Shown here piece by piece: positions 1 through 13,664 of a DNA stretch of 64,000 nt. Origin of the DNA: Membranipora membranacea (Eukaryota > Bryozoa > Gymnolaemata > Cheilostomatida > Membraniporidae); NCBI GenBank assembly GCA_914767715.1, contig OU612069.1, positions 22,131,387-22,195,386 of the forward strand. Reading direction: 5' to 3'. The notes beneath the pieces are model-generated. The model made no database searches and was not told the DNA's origin. It was given only the letters and a program-made list of their open reading frames with translations. Both the position numbers and the translations under genes were made by a program. The stretch's first letter is position 1. Each line of letters starts with the position of its first letter.

Positions 1-396
1 CTTATCAGGTTTATTTTTATAGAGAGCACAACCATCACTCGCTCATCACACCGCACAGCTAACATACACCCAAATCTGCAGGGTTAGAGTCTCAGAAGGT
101 CATAATTTGTAAGTTCATATTAACCGATTTTGATTATATTATAATGATTGTTTTATGCCAAACCTGCTCTGTTTATGTAATATCGTATAATTTTGAACGT
201 TTATAGAATCTTATCATAACAATTGTCATCTTTATACAGGTTACGATATCAATACAATCAGTTAACTTTTACGACAAGACCTATCCTGCAACAGTGCTTA
301 AGCCACCCAAACAATGTGATACATGGCACCTCAAAGTTTAATATGACTAATAACATATAGTCTTATAAATTGGTACATCTGTTATATAAATCTAAC

Positions 397-3300
397 CTGT
401 CAGCATATCTGAGCGTGTTCAGTGTCTCCTCCATATTAGAATCAGCAGGACTTATACAGGCCATCATCAGTGTGTAAGAGTTACCCCCTAATGAATCTGT
501 ATAATATTAATAAATATTGATTAATTATACATTATAGACATGTCCATACGTTCAGTTAAAGATACTTGTTACACGATTGACATTATATGTAACTTTCAAG
601 GTACGAAAATAGATGCTTCATAGGGTGTTGGCAATTCAAATGATGGCAAAAGGAATGCTGTACCAGCTGTCATGATATGTTTAGTTGGGTATGGAGAATG
701 GCTTTCTCATTGACACAGACATTATTGTGATTTCGAGAAAAAAAAGCTTGAGTCCGTTTGTACAAGGAAAAAAAACAACAGTATGATCAAACCCATATAC
801 GTTGATGTGGGGGGAGGTCTCCACCTCAGATGATGAATCTGTAAAACAAGAACTTACCTTGAAGAAGACGTGTAAGTTTACTGTCTCTGTAAGGTATGTG
901 GGCCGCATTCTTCCTTTTCTTGTCATCTCCCAGAGCTGATACTACATTACCCAGAGCTAACAAACCTGTAACAGAGAGGTAAAATGTCGGCTGCCTCTTC
1001 AAAGAGGATATCATTCAATGCATTGGATTTGTGGGTTTTTCAATATCGAAACAGGCTTCCTTCTCAAGGCAGGTTTGTTTCTGAACAAATAATAAACTCA
1101 AAGATAATTAAAGGGAGGACAATTCCCGGCCTAATGACCTTTACTTAAAACCGACCATGTTTGATTCGATTTACCTGCTCAAGTAAAGACTGCCCTTGAT
1201 CGAGATCAAGTTTGAGTACACAAAGCTTGTTTCAGCCTTGGTTAGAGCTTGGTTAGACAGTCGTTTGTCTCTGGTGATTGCTGAGAGCTTACCTGTAACT
1301 ACACTTACCTAGATTAATGTTGATACCCTCTTTTCTTCTGTCACCCTCCGCTCCTGTTTTCTTGATTCGCTCTGATCCAGCCAGATCCACTAGATGGAAC
1401 TTTGCGCTCCAGTGATCTTCTCTACAAAACAAACCAAAGCTACAAACTCTGATACAATCACATGTGCTCAATAGTATATGGGCCTGTCTTGATCTGGATT
1501 CATACAATGTGCCAGCATTTCGATTCACTGGTAAGCCACCGTCTGTTCATCGGGGAGAAACTCAAATTCAAGGTATACAGGATCAGATATGATCAAGGGT
1601 TGTATTACGATATGAAAGAAACACCGTCATGATAAGTTGGCAAGTCAGCATGCGCTGATCATAAAATTATATCCATGAAAGCTGGGGAATAAAACGTAGT
1701 ACAGGTCAATCAGAAGGTATGTTACTGCATATGTAAAATGTGGTGTTACCGTTTAGACAGGACAACTGATCAAATAAGCTTACCATTTTCCTGTTTTGAT
1801 TCCAACAATCATACTCAAGGAAGCATGAATCATAATATCGTAGCACATGTACATAAACCTCAAACTAGGATCACAAAATACACAATAACCATATTCATAT
1901 AAATACAGAGACCAGTAAAGTTCCAAACATGACATAATACTTACGGTTGTGTTTTATTTTGCTGCTCTATATGAATGGTGAATATAGCGTGACTTCTACT
2001 GGACGTCTCGTTCATCTTAGTAGAGCCCACCACTCTATATTCTCCTCCCCGACACAACAGATTCAGAGCTTCTGTCGGGGCGCACACTTCCTGTTCTGTT
2101 AATCCCGCAATCTGTAGACAATATGAATAGAAGACACTGTCAATGCAATAAAATAGGCAAATGGTTTCTTCTTCTTTTTTCAGATTTCATGAGAAATTAT
2201 GCATCGATGCCTCCATATTGCATCTTTGAACCACAAGGTAGACTACAACAGCATGCAAAGGAACAGAAAATCTACAATCACACCCGACGCGTTTACATGA
2301 TTATAAAGTATCCAATATTTTGACTGTCAAGTCAGACCTCTGAGGGTGTGGGAGACTTTCCAATTAAATGTTTTGTAACACCAACTGTTGAAACCTTAAA
2401 ACACAACTATGCATTTAGGTGAATGATCTGGTTGACTTCATAAAGTTGTCTGACAGATTAACTACCAATACATGATAAAAATCAAATTTGTTCGGGGTCT
2501 CTGAATACGAACGCCTGTGTTCTTTGAGATTTATTCCATCATATATCTCGGTCCCCCTCATAAGACACGACAACACCAATTGTTATTTGTTGATTTACAT
2601 ATTTGCTAGTCAGTTTGGTCTCACCTTTATACCCTGTGCGTCCTCCCTGACAGCGAGAGTCGTCCCGTCCTGATTGAGCAGATCTTTTATCTCCTCATTA
2701 TAAATCTCGAGGAAGGAAACTCTAGTCGTGTACTGATACTCAGTCTCCTTCTCCTACACAAAAAACATAACACAAATTTTCAAACAAAGCAATATTGCAA
2801 CAAAATTTGTTTAGAAAATACTTCTGGAAGTAAGATCCTGTAATAATATGATGGAGTACTGTTACTGATATTTATTTTATGAGTGGTTTTACTCTCACTA
2901 CAGCTGCAGATCACTCTTGGTATTAAAGACTGCATAAATGATTCACCATTCTAGTCGGCAGAGATCAACGTGGCTAATCTTGATCTATCAGGATTATTAT
3001 CTATTTGAGTCAACCACCAAAGTTTGATCACATTTGGACAAAGATAAGGAGGGAACGACAAAAGGATGCGATCAGGTGTAATTTTGATTGATGCACTGTG
3101 ATCATCTTGGCACCTCAAAACTGAGATGTTGCCACAGTCACTCACCTTCATCACATTGAACAGGTGCTCTACAACACGAGGGATAACTCCTAGTGATTCA
3201 TCATCTGATCCCTCGCTGATTTTACCGCTACCCATTGTGTATGTTTTTCCACTTCCTGTCTGTCCATAAGCCAGCATTGTGGCATTAAACCCTGACAATG

Positions 3301-4124
3301 TATATCATTGTCATTGAAATTCTTGATTGAAGTACTGAGAAATGGCTATGCTCATCAACAATGGTCCTTCAACTTCTGATGCCACTCAGAGAAATATGAG
3401 CCTATTGAATTCTAGAGCAATATTATTGAGGGTTTTATATCAGAATTATGAACTGGCGAAAATAATTTGATCAAACTGATCCAAATCAGGGTATGAAATC
3501 GATAAACTAGGTGAAAAAGTGTTAATTCTACATAATACTTGTCCAAAAAAAATGGACATAAAAGAATTTATAAGCAGGTCAGGCCTCACCTTTGAAGATG
3601 GCCTCCACAAGTGGATATCCACAGTTCTGAAATACATCCTCCTGTGACACCGTATATCCAAATGCGTAGTCATATGTGAAACATTTGTCCTACAAACACG
3701 ATAATCATGTATACAGCCAATCCTCTCACTTATGATTGTATGTCTACTAAGGATAAATTGTTATATAGTGATGGTGCTGTTGAGAAGTTAACTTAGTTAC
3801 ATTTGGCGCGGTTGAATATAAATCTAAATTAATGGCAAAACTCTTAGCTGGTTTATTTTGTAATGTTTTCTGGCCTCAGCATTACAGTTAGTATAAACAT
3901 GATGGCCATGAAACTGGCTAGTTGTCAGCATAACGGGTAATGAATGACAATCGAGATAGGATTATTGTTGGAGAACAAAAACAGCAGCAGGCTATTGTTG
4001 TCCTTACCTTTCCTATCAGAACTTGAGATTCATCAATGACAGTGATGACGTCATCACATCCTTCATTCTTCTCCTTCTCAACAAGTGGGCGGCAGCGCAC
4101 CGCCACCCTCACCCGAGTGGTCAT
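397..4124 (-). CDS. KIF4-like: KIF4-like kinesin motor domain, 5' eight coding exons (3' end outside window)
   Basis: ATP-driven microtubule motor of the kinesin-4 group; family members act on chromosomes and the central spindle. Coding exons, in order on the minus strand: 4124-4008, 3689-3590, 3291-3146, 2753-2625, 2111-1945, 1421-1309, 965-858, 496-397. All are bounded by AG/GT and the phases join exactly, giving 980 nt (326 codons plus 2 nt). Visible motifs: P-loop GQTGSGKT (residues 82-89), switch I SSRSH (201-205), switch II DLAGSE (232-237), then a [20 protein letters not shown]-type stretch and ending in LRYADR. The wording around switch II ([13 protein letters not shown]) is closer to KIF4 than to KIF7/27 or KIF21. 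The ATG at 4124 starts directly on the beta-1 strand ([10 protein letters not shown]). The neck, coiled coil and tail must lie beyond position 1. The subfamily call is from memory of the families. Confidence 0.93.
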
Positions 4125-6746
4125 GATTCGGTCTCGAGCTAAGGCTACAACAAAGAGAGCGGAACTTCATAAAGCTTTGTTTTGAATGAAAAGGAGCGTG
4201 AAAGACATCATATTCATTCAATTAAATGGGGGACACATACCCACAAATCCTGCTAGTCACTGGTGTTCGGGTATAAAAGAGTAATTACGTTTCTGCTACA
4301 GAAAATAATCTAATATTACTCCTATGTTAGTAAGTTTAACAATCATACATTTTAGATTTGCGTGGGAGAACAAGGATGCCAGTATTACAGACAGTTAGTA
4401 CATCATAGAACTTGCACAAACAGATAGACATGCATTTTAGACGAACAGATGCAAAAAAAAACATCCTACAATTTATCACCAAGTGAAGCAAACTAGTTCA
4501 ACTTTACATGCCGTAGTCTGTACAGCAATCTACCTGGGAAGGGGGAAAAGATGGAAGGGGAGTGATGATGAAGAAAGGTCCATAGTCAATTTCTCAATTG
4601 CAGCAGCCCACATGCACTGTGAGACACCAACTCTCATCATTGGCTGCAGGGATTCGAGATTATTCCATGCATGGAATCTCCTGTTGATTGATATGCTTCA
4701 CAGGCGTGTGAGCATCCTATCTATGACATAAATATTGTGTCAAATAAATTCAACAAAACCACATCCTTATCCCTGTTTGGTAACTCTACACAACAGAGTA
4801 CATGCTGAGTCTCATGTACATACATGCATACACACAACACTGTATGCTGAAAGAATGGACGAACTCGGAAGCCCTAGCGGGTGCTATGATTGATGATGAT
4901 GTACATAATTGTTGCATCATCATCATCATCCAAAAAGCTCACTCTACTCTACCGATTCCCTCAGGCTCATTAGTTCAACTTAATCCTTATGAAAACATTA
5001 GTCCCAATTTTGTTTACCACAAAATTGGAAATGACTGTGTAATGATCACTGCTTGTTTGTAGTACTAGTAGCCTACTACTAACTTACTAGTCAGTTCAGT
5101 TGGTCGACTACAATAAATAGTTAGTAGATCAGATCAACAATTCGATTGTGACTGACTCTTGATGTTTTCTTTCAACAATTCTTTGTAATTCATTCAGATA
5201 TTGAACTTATATACAAAAGTGAGACCTTCCCTACCAAAATTGATCTTCTCTGTTTGTAAGATAGACAGAATACAGTTGGAACACTTGTTAAAACCTCCAC
5301 AATAGAGTCACACATCAATATCTCAAAAACCAAGACTGTGTTTCAAATTGGGCGCTCAGCACATAACCAAATTTAACAAAAACTCATGTAATAATTATGA
5401 ACATATCATTGCAAATATGCCTCATATTCTACAACACTACTGAAGGGTCATCTCAACCTGACGTATACCGTCAGGATTTTGGGTTATGTAAAAAAGATAA
5501 TATTTGAATCAATGTGAGAAGTGAAATTAGTATGAACAGATAACTCCTAGAAACTAGTCTTGAATTTTATCATTTTGCTTACAACAGGGAGGGTGGGATC
5601 CACTCCCCCACCCTCCATGCTTACAAATCATATATGTTGTCGTTTTTGATATCCTGTCCCTATTTGCTGATGTTTTCTGACTTTGTTGGCCTGCTTTGTG
5701 TCATTAAGGTTAATTCTGATATTCAGAGTCCTGCAGCTCAATACACACTCTATACCCGGGCTCTATTGCTTCTACATATTTGTTACCTCAGTATTTGCAA
5801 GCTGCGCTACACACATACAATTATCTTTTTCTGGATTTTCTGTGACTTGAATACCAAAATAAACCTCTCATACTTGAGAAATGGAAGGTGGAGGCCTATG
5901 TGTGGAATTGAAGACCGACTAAACTGCAACTGCAACTCAAACAAAACAAACAAATGTTTCACCGTTGTTCAAATTGTTGGCCGATTTTGTTGAGCTGATG
6001 TACGAGATGTACAAGGTAATGCAGAGAGTCAGGTAATGAAAGGCTATGATATGGAGTTTTACATAATTATTCTGGAAATTTATGCGAAATGGTTAATTTG
6101 TAAAAGTATGCAAGTGAACTAATACGGCACATAATCGTAAAAAAAAATACAAAGACTACAGGGTAGTTAGAGTAATGTGAATATGATTTTACTGTGCGAA
6201 ATGAGAGGGGAAGAAAGAGTAAAAAATAAATATGATCATCTTATTTCCAACAATCAATGTTGTATATTCACATGTATAAATATATATAAATATTATAAAT
6301 AAATAGGGTCTTTCTCTCTGTAGTGACAGATAATTCTAGAGGTATCACTGTTACACTGTTATCAATGAATCATACATAGGACTATGCACTCAGCTTTGAA
6401 CCTGATAAGAATGGCAGATTATGTGACCAAACAAAATTATTGAAAAATTAATTTTATAGTATGCTAAACCACGGAGAGTGGGACAGCCTCTTTGAAACCA
6501 CGCAGTAATGCAATGGCTGTGAGAGATGTCACCTTCAAAAATCTTGCGATAAATAATCTGAGGCAATCCACATATTAATGATGAAAATTTCAAAATGTTA
6601 AAATAGTCTCCATATCAGGCGTGTATAACCATATTATACATTTCTTACTTTCTGTGAAGCTAAGATAGGCTTCCTCCCACGGCAGGACGGATTGCTTTCT
6701 GAATTTTCTCACATCAGAAAATTTCATTCCAAATTGGTTACCTATT
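4125..6746. other. intergenic stretch between the kinesin and BAK-like genes
   Basis: Kinesin 5' flank/UTR followed by the BAK-like 3' flank. A possible 5' UTR splice acceptor (minus-strand TTAG) lies about 15 nt before the kinesin ATG. No supportable coding exon or RNA gene was seen; open frames here are short and lack family resemblance. Confidence 0.5.
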
Positions 6747-9634
6747 TCAATTTCTGAATCTCATCCATGCATATCCAGCAAACATGGTGCCCAAAACGAT
6801 AACATCCCAGGGAAGCGTTGATTTCTTTGCTGCTTTAACAGCAGAAGCTGCTGCGATCCATCCACCCTCTCGGACTACCCACTGTGTGATGGTCTGTGTG
6901 CTCTGAGCTGCCTGGTCTGTACAGACCTTCTCCTCATTCATAAACCTGTCAAGTGAATAAAATTTAGATAATTTGCGATTTCATCAAAAACTTTGCTCCT
7001 TATTACGGTACTTTTATTGTTACAAGGATGTATTTCATGAACTTGTTGACTTTTTCCCAGTTAATGGTATAAAATTGCTGGAAATCCTTCCGGACAATTT
7101 AAGTAGTATTTTCAAACAACGCCCTCACTGATGGGATTTACCCTGTTAACTCACCTTGCTAGAAAGCTGACGACCACACACACCATTTTGGGCAGCCGAT
7201 TCTTAAGTAGTTTTTTGAGCAGCTCGTATCCAAACAAGAGGAGCATCTGTATTTTTTCCATAGATACTGTCTGCTCAAAGAGCCTGTCAAGAAATAAAAT
7301 ATCCTTGACCATCGTGAAGGAATTCAATTTTCTCTCATCGTCAATCAAGAGATATACCACTGCGCTACCAGTATTTGGCCCTAAGTGAAGCACTTGGAAC
7401 CTCCATCAATATGGTAATCTCTGGCTTGGTCTGAGCAAATTGCTCTAATACTGAAGTGAATGCACAACAACTGTATTTTGTAGAATCAGCCTAATATCAT
7501 ATTACATTATATATAGATTAACCTTGATCCGATTTGCATGTTTGGAGTTGCTCCCCCTCGAGTCTCTGTTTGCTTCGAAATGGGAGTGAGTCAAGATGAA
7601 GGACGATTGAACTAAACAGTATAGAATAAATAATGATAGAAGGAATGGATTGGCGACGTTAAATGCGCAATAATTGCAATTGGCAAACCCTTCCCGACTG
7701 CTGTGTAAACTGCAATTGTCACCATATTCACTCTCTGCATGTCGGTGTTGTAGCATCATAATAGTTTGGTGTATTACGTTACTAACCCATTGGCTACAGC
7801 TATGAATCTATTGTACGCTTCCCGTCCATTTGTATCTACAGATATATCACATAGATCAACTGCCTCATATATCTGTGGTCGAACTCGCTGAAAGTAGTCA
7901 TCAGTCATTACAGCAAGCCGTCGACCAATACATTTGTATTTTCTGCATGGATAGAAGAAGAATAATATTATCACCGTAATTTGTATACCTACAATATGCT
8001 TGAATGCTTGGCGAGGATATAAGCCCAGGACAAAAAAACACTAAACACGATGATATGACGATTACTAATAAAGAAGATGCATCAATGATCAATACTGCCA
8101 ATTTAACTACTGCCCAATTACAAATTGATCACCTAGCAAATCCCATTCATCTGAGATTTAAAGTTTGTCCTCCACTTGGGTTAATTTATGTTCAGTAATG
8201 ATGTACAATTTATATATGGCAATTTGATTCATGTGACGATGTTGATTTATGATGATAATGCTGGGAATTCCAGATCACTGTGTCATGGAAAACCACCTTA
8301 CAGGAATCCCACTAAAATGTATACTAATGGTGTTGTGCAATAATTATGAGTCAGCATCATAGTGGTAAATTCCATCTCTTTGTTCACAGCGGTGATAATA
8401 TTGAACGGATAACAATTTCTGTAGTGGGCTATGAATCACAGCATGTACATATAGACATGAGACCAGCTACTGACACCATGATTCAGTAGGAAAAGTTCAG
8501 GTTATGAAGATAAATTGAGAGCAACTGCATGCTGGGAAACATATTCATATATCACTATGATAGATTGACCAAGTATGCTGGATTGTAAAAATTCTGTGAT
8601 TGTGGTTAGGAGTGTTGGAACTAACCCCCATCCAGACTGAAACCTCCCGGGCCATTAGGCTAGGTACATCTGGCCACATAACCTTGTAAAATCCTTGGCT
8701 TATCCAAATAGTTAGCAAAATTTACAAAGGAGAAATTCAGTTTTGATGTTACTCACTCTTGAAGTTCTAGAGAGAGAGCGAGCATCTGAGAGTCAGTACT
8801 AAGTACTGCTGTCGTGTCTGAGACATCTGCCTCATCATCCCCATCATCAAAGTTCTCTCTACGCCACTGTCTGATCCTGCTGGTCTCTCCGATGAACCCA
8901 TCGACTATCCAGTGTGTGCCTCTCTCCTCGTCGTTGAGAGCGTAGCTGGTATCTACTACGTCGCCTTCCCTGAAGGCTGCTTAAAGTAGTAAGAATCATA
9001 TGAGCTTTATATGCTATTCAGTGCACCTTTTGGGGCCAATGAGGATGTGACTGCCTTAGAATTATGTAACACGTACTTAGTGCGCCCTTGTACAAAGGAA
9101 GTGCACAAGCTAGGTTTTGTTTGAAAAGCACACCAGTATAAACAGTACTGTGGATGAAAGGTATTTGATCATGTGACTCTCATCAGATTGAGAAGAGCTA
9201 AATCTTAATCATTACTACGCCACCCTGCTACCCTAATTATTGACTACTTCAAAAGATTGTCGGTATTATTGCCTTATCAAAATGCATGTCAGTAATTTTG
9301 GAAATGAGCACTCTTTGTGGTCATCATAGTTCAAAAAGTAAACCTGCGGAAGAAGGCTTTTTTCCTATATGTGAATACATGTGGACCCCGCTACAATCAC
9401 ATTACACTACCAATACAGCAAAGCCATGTGATACAGTTCAATGTCTGGCTGAAACACAGACCGATCGTGCTAAACACTGAAACATATCTGCTGTTAATGG
9501 CTGTTTAGGCGTCATTGGTTACACGTTTGGTACCCCAATCCAAGTTCTTCAGCTAATCTACACAAACAAGAGGTGTAATTTCACTGATAGTTGAATATCT
9601 GAAACTCACTTGAGATGGTGTTGAGTGAAGTCAT
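6747..9634 (-). CDS. BAK-like: BAK-like multidomain pro-apoptotic BCL-2 family protein
   Basis: Mitochondrial outer-membrane permeabilising BCL-2 protein. Five coding exons: 9634-9610, 8976-8757, 7942-7787, 7283-7155, 6945-6747, total 729 nt, 242 residues; all phases agree. Exon 3 carries the BH3 helix (IGRRLAVMTDDYFQRV; L91 and D96 are the conserved pair), matching the BAK pattern GRQLAIIGDD. Exon 4 carries BH1 (about 135-155, LFEQ...LLLFGYELL) but without the usual NWGR. Exon 5 carries BH2 (ITQWVVREGGWIAA, 196-209) and a C-terminal anchor (about 221-238) ending in MRFRN, as expected for tail insertion. The N-terminal 70 residues are acidic and unlike vertebrate BAK. Start choice: the ATG at 9634 is the only one in an exon whose frame stays open about 30 codons further upstream to a TAA, so an additional 5' coding exon is possible. 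The exon 2 donor (GA|GTGAGT) is slightly atypical. Confidence 0.9.
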
Positions 9635-10399
9635 AACTTGATTAGTATTTACAGGCGATATGTACCAGCTATGATCTCTGAGTAATCCAGCAAACCTCTC
9701 AAAGATTAGCGAGATAAGTTAGCGATTTTTTACTAATTATCCCCTTAGCAGGATGTTAAGTGTGACCTGATCCAGTCAAGGTCTTTTGTGAAACTGATCA
9801 ATCTAATCTCTACAAGGAAGTCGCTATCCCCATGAGTCATCATAAAACTGGAATTAAAATCAATCCCAGATAAGAAACATTGTATATAAACAAACAGAAT
9901 ATTGCAAGAAAAATCCTGTTTGTCTCATTCAATATGGCAGTTTCTATTTAATTTTGACTGTGTAACGCGGGACAGAAGGAAAACTTTAATCTTACCCCAG
10001 CAATGTTGGATAAATGACAAGTTAATGATGCCGATTAGTTGTTATAGAGCTGAGTAAAGGAACTATAATTGGTACCCCCCCCCCTTGAAATGTCTTATCA
10101 AAACCCTAATCTATAATTGTAATATAAACAATCGGAACAATGCGACCCTTTTACAGTCGATTGTAAATCCTGCTGTGTGGCAAGGAAATCCTGAATACTC
10201 CCCAGGGAATATGGAGCAGGTGTGAAATGATTGATGTGTTCGATAATGATTGTTGAATATTGGCAATGGTGCACAGTTATAACTGGTATCACCAAAAAAT
10301 GATGTATTGATAGTATCAACTGTTAGATCTATTGGAAATACCGGGGTCAGTGTGAAATTGTTTACGTAGTAATTCCACAAAATTGTGTTGCCATTTGTG

Positions 10400-10705
10400 T
10401 CACTCCAGCGCTGCTTTGGCTGTCCACGCCCTCTGCTTCCCTCCACCCGCATCTTGTGCACTCTCCTGATATCTTCATCTCACTAACGTCGACAAACATG
10501 ACCGTACCATTCTAGCCTCTTTTACGCCAGAGCTGGTTGTATAGAAGCCTTGTAGATGAGGATTCCAGGTGAGCAGGCATCTTCCTGTCGCACAGTACTC
10601 CATTTAGCTCCCGCCATTTCTTCCATGCCTTTGGAATATGCAGCTCAGTCTCCTTTCGGGCACCCTCCTTCCTGGATGGTGGTGCCCAGGTACTTAAACT
10701 GTGTG
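10400..10705 (-). pseudogene. degenerate LINE reverse-transcriptase C-terminal fragment
   Basis: On the minus strand, pieces of a LINE RT thumb/C-terminal region appear in several frames: FKYLGTTIQEGGC near 10690-10650, then GVLCDRKMP, a segment ending IYKASIQPAL, RLEWYGHVCRR, and RVEGSRGRGQPKQRW near 10455-10400. This order is typical of RT C-termini of non-LTR elements. Stops and frame changes, plus an apparent internal deletion between the IQPAL and RLEWYGH pieces, show an old dead copy. The exact clade was not resolved. Confidence 0.75.
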
Positions 10706-12301
10706 CGTCTACTTTATATAAGCAGTTGGTACCAACATGTTCTCATAGTGGAAGACAGAAATTGAAACTAGATCCCCTCAGTGACACAACTGTGTCCTCA
10801 GGCAGTCAAAAAGTGACTTTCCATACAAAAAACCTTCACATAACCTCAAAAAAGCTTTATAAACAAGTATCACTCACTGTTTTATAGATGTTTAGTATAA
10901 AAAATCAATTGAACATTATTGCCTTCTCTTGAATTGAGAGGTGACGATTCCTGTAACTGAAATGATTTCTTTTTTTCCCAGGAGCAATCATCTGTCAAAG
11001 GCGTTGAATCTTTGTAGGATAAATTTGAAGAAGCTGGTAGTCAAATATGTCTCGTATCTCAAGAATGAAGGTATATCATTTATGATCATCTTTCATGTTT
11101 TTTTGTCTTTTTTCTCGTTTTAACACATTTAGTAGAACGTCATTTGAATAATGAAGATTGTTGTCAATAAATGTAAGTAGCACAGCTCTGGGTTGAGAAG
11201 AGTACCAACAACGAGAGAAGTCCACTTAAACAACCTGAGCATAGCTTGATTCATTTGGCTTATTTTAATATTTTAGTATAGTTCTCTTAAATCATCTTGT
11301 TATTTGTCATCTGGCTGCGTAATCTTGTGGTGGCTGGCCTTGAGTAAAATAACTCATTGACACAGCTATTTCATCGCTGTCACATAACTCTCTAATTGAC
11401 AGCCAGCACCTTGAAAGTTTGAGACCAAAGAATGCAGAGTTCAAGGCTAGATGTCTCACACTAGCAATAATTTTTTGAAGTGTTTATACTTGTGATATAT
11501 TTTGAACAGATATTGAAAAGAAGTATATGTAAATAAAATTATTTTCTATGAATATAAAACTTTTTTCAAACCACCAACTGATTTTTACCAGACACCCTGA
11601 GCCACAGTAATCTCGTAGACTAAGATTGGGATTGGATATATAAAGATAACGGCATTGTTGTCTGCATTACATATGTATAGTACAATGTATATTCTGTTGA
11701 CTGCCAGCTGTTTCTAATATCATAAAGAAGAGTACTGGTCATAAACGCCAACAAATATACAGTAACATAGGGTGCCAAGGCCTTCAGAGTGTTGTCTAAG
11801 AGGTTGGAGAATGGATCAGGAGGCTGGGTTTGATGTACCCCTTGATATTGTCAAAAGGCTCGTGCAATGAAGCTCAATCAATCAAAATAAATGATATGAT
11901 ATTTCTCTAATAAAAGTTTTGTCAATGAATTTCCACCAAAACCAAAAGGTTACCGAATAACGAGGGAAGCGTTCGCGTATAAAGGGGTGGTTTTATTTTA
12001 ATAGGGAAAAGCCTTAGTACGTCGACCTGAGACTAAAATAACTATCATTTAACAAACTTTATCCTTTTATATTTCCGAAGTTATACCCACGTTCTATCTG
12101 AAGGGTTGTTTTTAAGAGCAAAACAATTTTGGTTCATAATGACTATTTTAGTCGACTATTCAGCACCCAACAATGACCATGAAATATGAAAAAAAAACTG
12201 AAAATAGTATGAGCCATCCACGGTCTTTGAGAAACTGCTGCTGCTGCTGCTGCTGTTGCTGCTATCGTATTAGACAACAAATCTGATGATGTTTGGATTG
12301 T
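10706..12301. other. non-coding stretch with a (CTG)n microsatellite
   Basis: No supportable gene. A CTG repeat of about nine units, one interrupted, lies at 12235-12263, just 3' of the Ly6 pseudogene. Confidence 0.6.
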
Positions 12302-13664
12302 TTACAACAAGAACTTTATCAGAGTAAAAACCACAAGTGAGATTGAGCAAGAAAGCTGAGCTCAATAATTACAGAAGTCACCAGTACAAGAGCAGAGAAA
12401 CCTCATGCTACCCAGTTTACCGGGAGTATTGACTTTGCGCGGTTCTGTGCAGAAGCTGTTATCAATGTTAAGCCCAGAACAGCCTCTCATAACTGTAAAA
12501 TTGAAAATAAATTTACGGTTAAAAGTTAAAAAGCGCACAGTTAGTGACTAGGCCATGGCTTGTCTCAGAATAATTTTTATTCAGGCACAAAGGATATAAT
12601 GTTTCTCACACAAAATAAAGTACCATAAGAACTATATTTGAGGTTGGACAAAACCTCTAGCACCAGGTTACCGAGCTCATTGATATGAATTTCAAAGAAT
12701 TCATCAAATGTATGAATCAAAGGATTTTATATTGATCAAAACCAGATCTAAACTTGCTCATTTAGTTTCCTTAAAGTGACAGTCCTATTAGGCCATGTTT
12801 GGTATGGTTTTAAAGCTCACAGGTTGAAAAGTCATTAGGACAGATGAAATAAAACAGCCTGTGAACCCAATCGCAGTAAACTTGCTGCAAAGTCTAAAAA
12901 TAGGGATCATAGTGGATCATAGTGATTTATTGCCTCCTCCTGTCCATTATGATCCACTATGATCCTTATCCAAAAAAAACTAATTGCTGTTTTCCACAAT
13001 TTTTAATTTTTTTTATTTGCCCTATGAACACACAATATTCGATTTACTGAGGTTAGATATCCACTTTTCTAATAGTACTGACCCTTTAAATAGATTGATA
13101 ATAGATACCTGTGATAAATCTAACTCTGCTGACAAGATTATTTTCCGTTTGTAGCATTGACCATCCTCATCATTTGGGTTATTAGTGGCTGAGCAGTCCC
13201 TTATACTCATCACCTCCACTCTCATCTCCGCACTCTGCTCCGTCAGATCCTGTCCCTGTACACCGGTAACATGATGTCCCGAAAGACATGGAAAACATGG
13301 CTGAAACAAAACAAAATATCCGTGCCTATTCCATTTCACAAACCTTCTCCATGTCATTTGAAAATAACTCTTGAAGCGAAAATTAGGATTGACATCTTAA
13401 TTGTAGCTGAAAACTTTGTTTTGCAAAATAAATTGAGTTTCTATCATATTATCATAAATATTTTACTTTTTTATAGTGCAAGTGAATAAAAGGAATACTC
13501 CATGTATCCGCATTTAAAATAAACTAAACTAAAGCTAAAAAGTTGTTTTAAGAGTTGGTTCTTACAATTTGAAGGCATATTATCAGCCGACTTCAATTTA
13601 ACCTAGCTGTCATTGTTTGTTTGTACATACAGATTAGCCAAGTGATGCAAAGTATAGTCCTCGT
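12302..13664 (-). pseudogene. Ly6/three-finger (quiver-like) pseudogene, unprocessed duplicate
   Basis: All three exons of the functional neighbour at 16870-18455 are recognisable with introns kept: 13664-13631 (leader), 13300-13109 (cysteine-rich domain), 12492-12302 (C-terminal part and anchor signal). Lesions: the start codon position reads ACG (13664-13662) in a leader that otherwise aligns without gaps over 41 nt; the middle exon lacks about 20 nt next to the RDC motif, shifting the frame into TAATAA; and a TGA at 12364-12362 replaces a Gly codon just before the hydrophobic C-terminal tail. A second 4-nt deficit near the end of the middle exon brings the total length difference to 24 nt, but the frame between the two is wrong. 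Splice sites remain usable. A TTAA-flanked MITE sits in its second intron, 20 bp from the middle exon. Confidence 0.88.
12771..13089. mobile_element. TTAA-flanked MITE, copy 1
   Basis: About 319 bp bounded by TTAA on both sides (12771-12774 and 13086-13089). The left end reads TTAAAGTGACAGTCCTATTA and the right end, reverse-complemented, TTAAAGGGTCAGTACTATTA, giving imperfect terminal inverted repeats of about 20 bp. A second copy lies at 18734-19044. The interior has no ORF and contains its own short inverted motif (GGATCATAGTGGATCATAG against its complement at 12950-12966). TTAA target sites together with a TTAAAGG-type terminus recall Kolobok/T2-type MITEs; that assignment is inference. 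Confidence 0.8.

Noticed and set aside
1-110. Possible ninth kinesin exon on the minus strand (a KNKP-like string near positions 10-25)
   Set aside because: No AG acceptor in the right phase precedes it and other frames have stops; the next exon probably lies outside the window.
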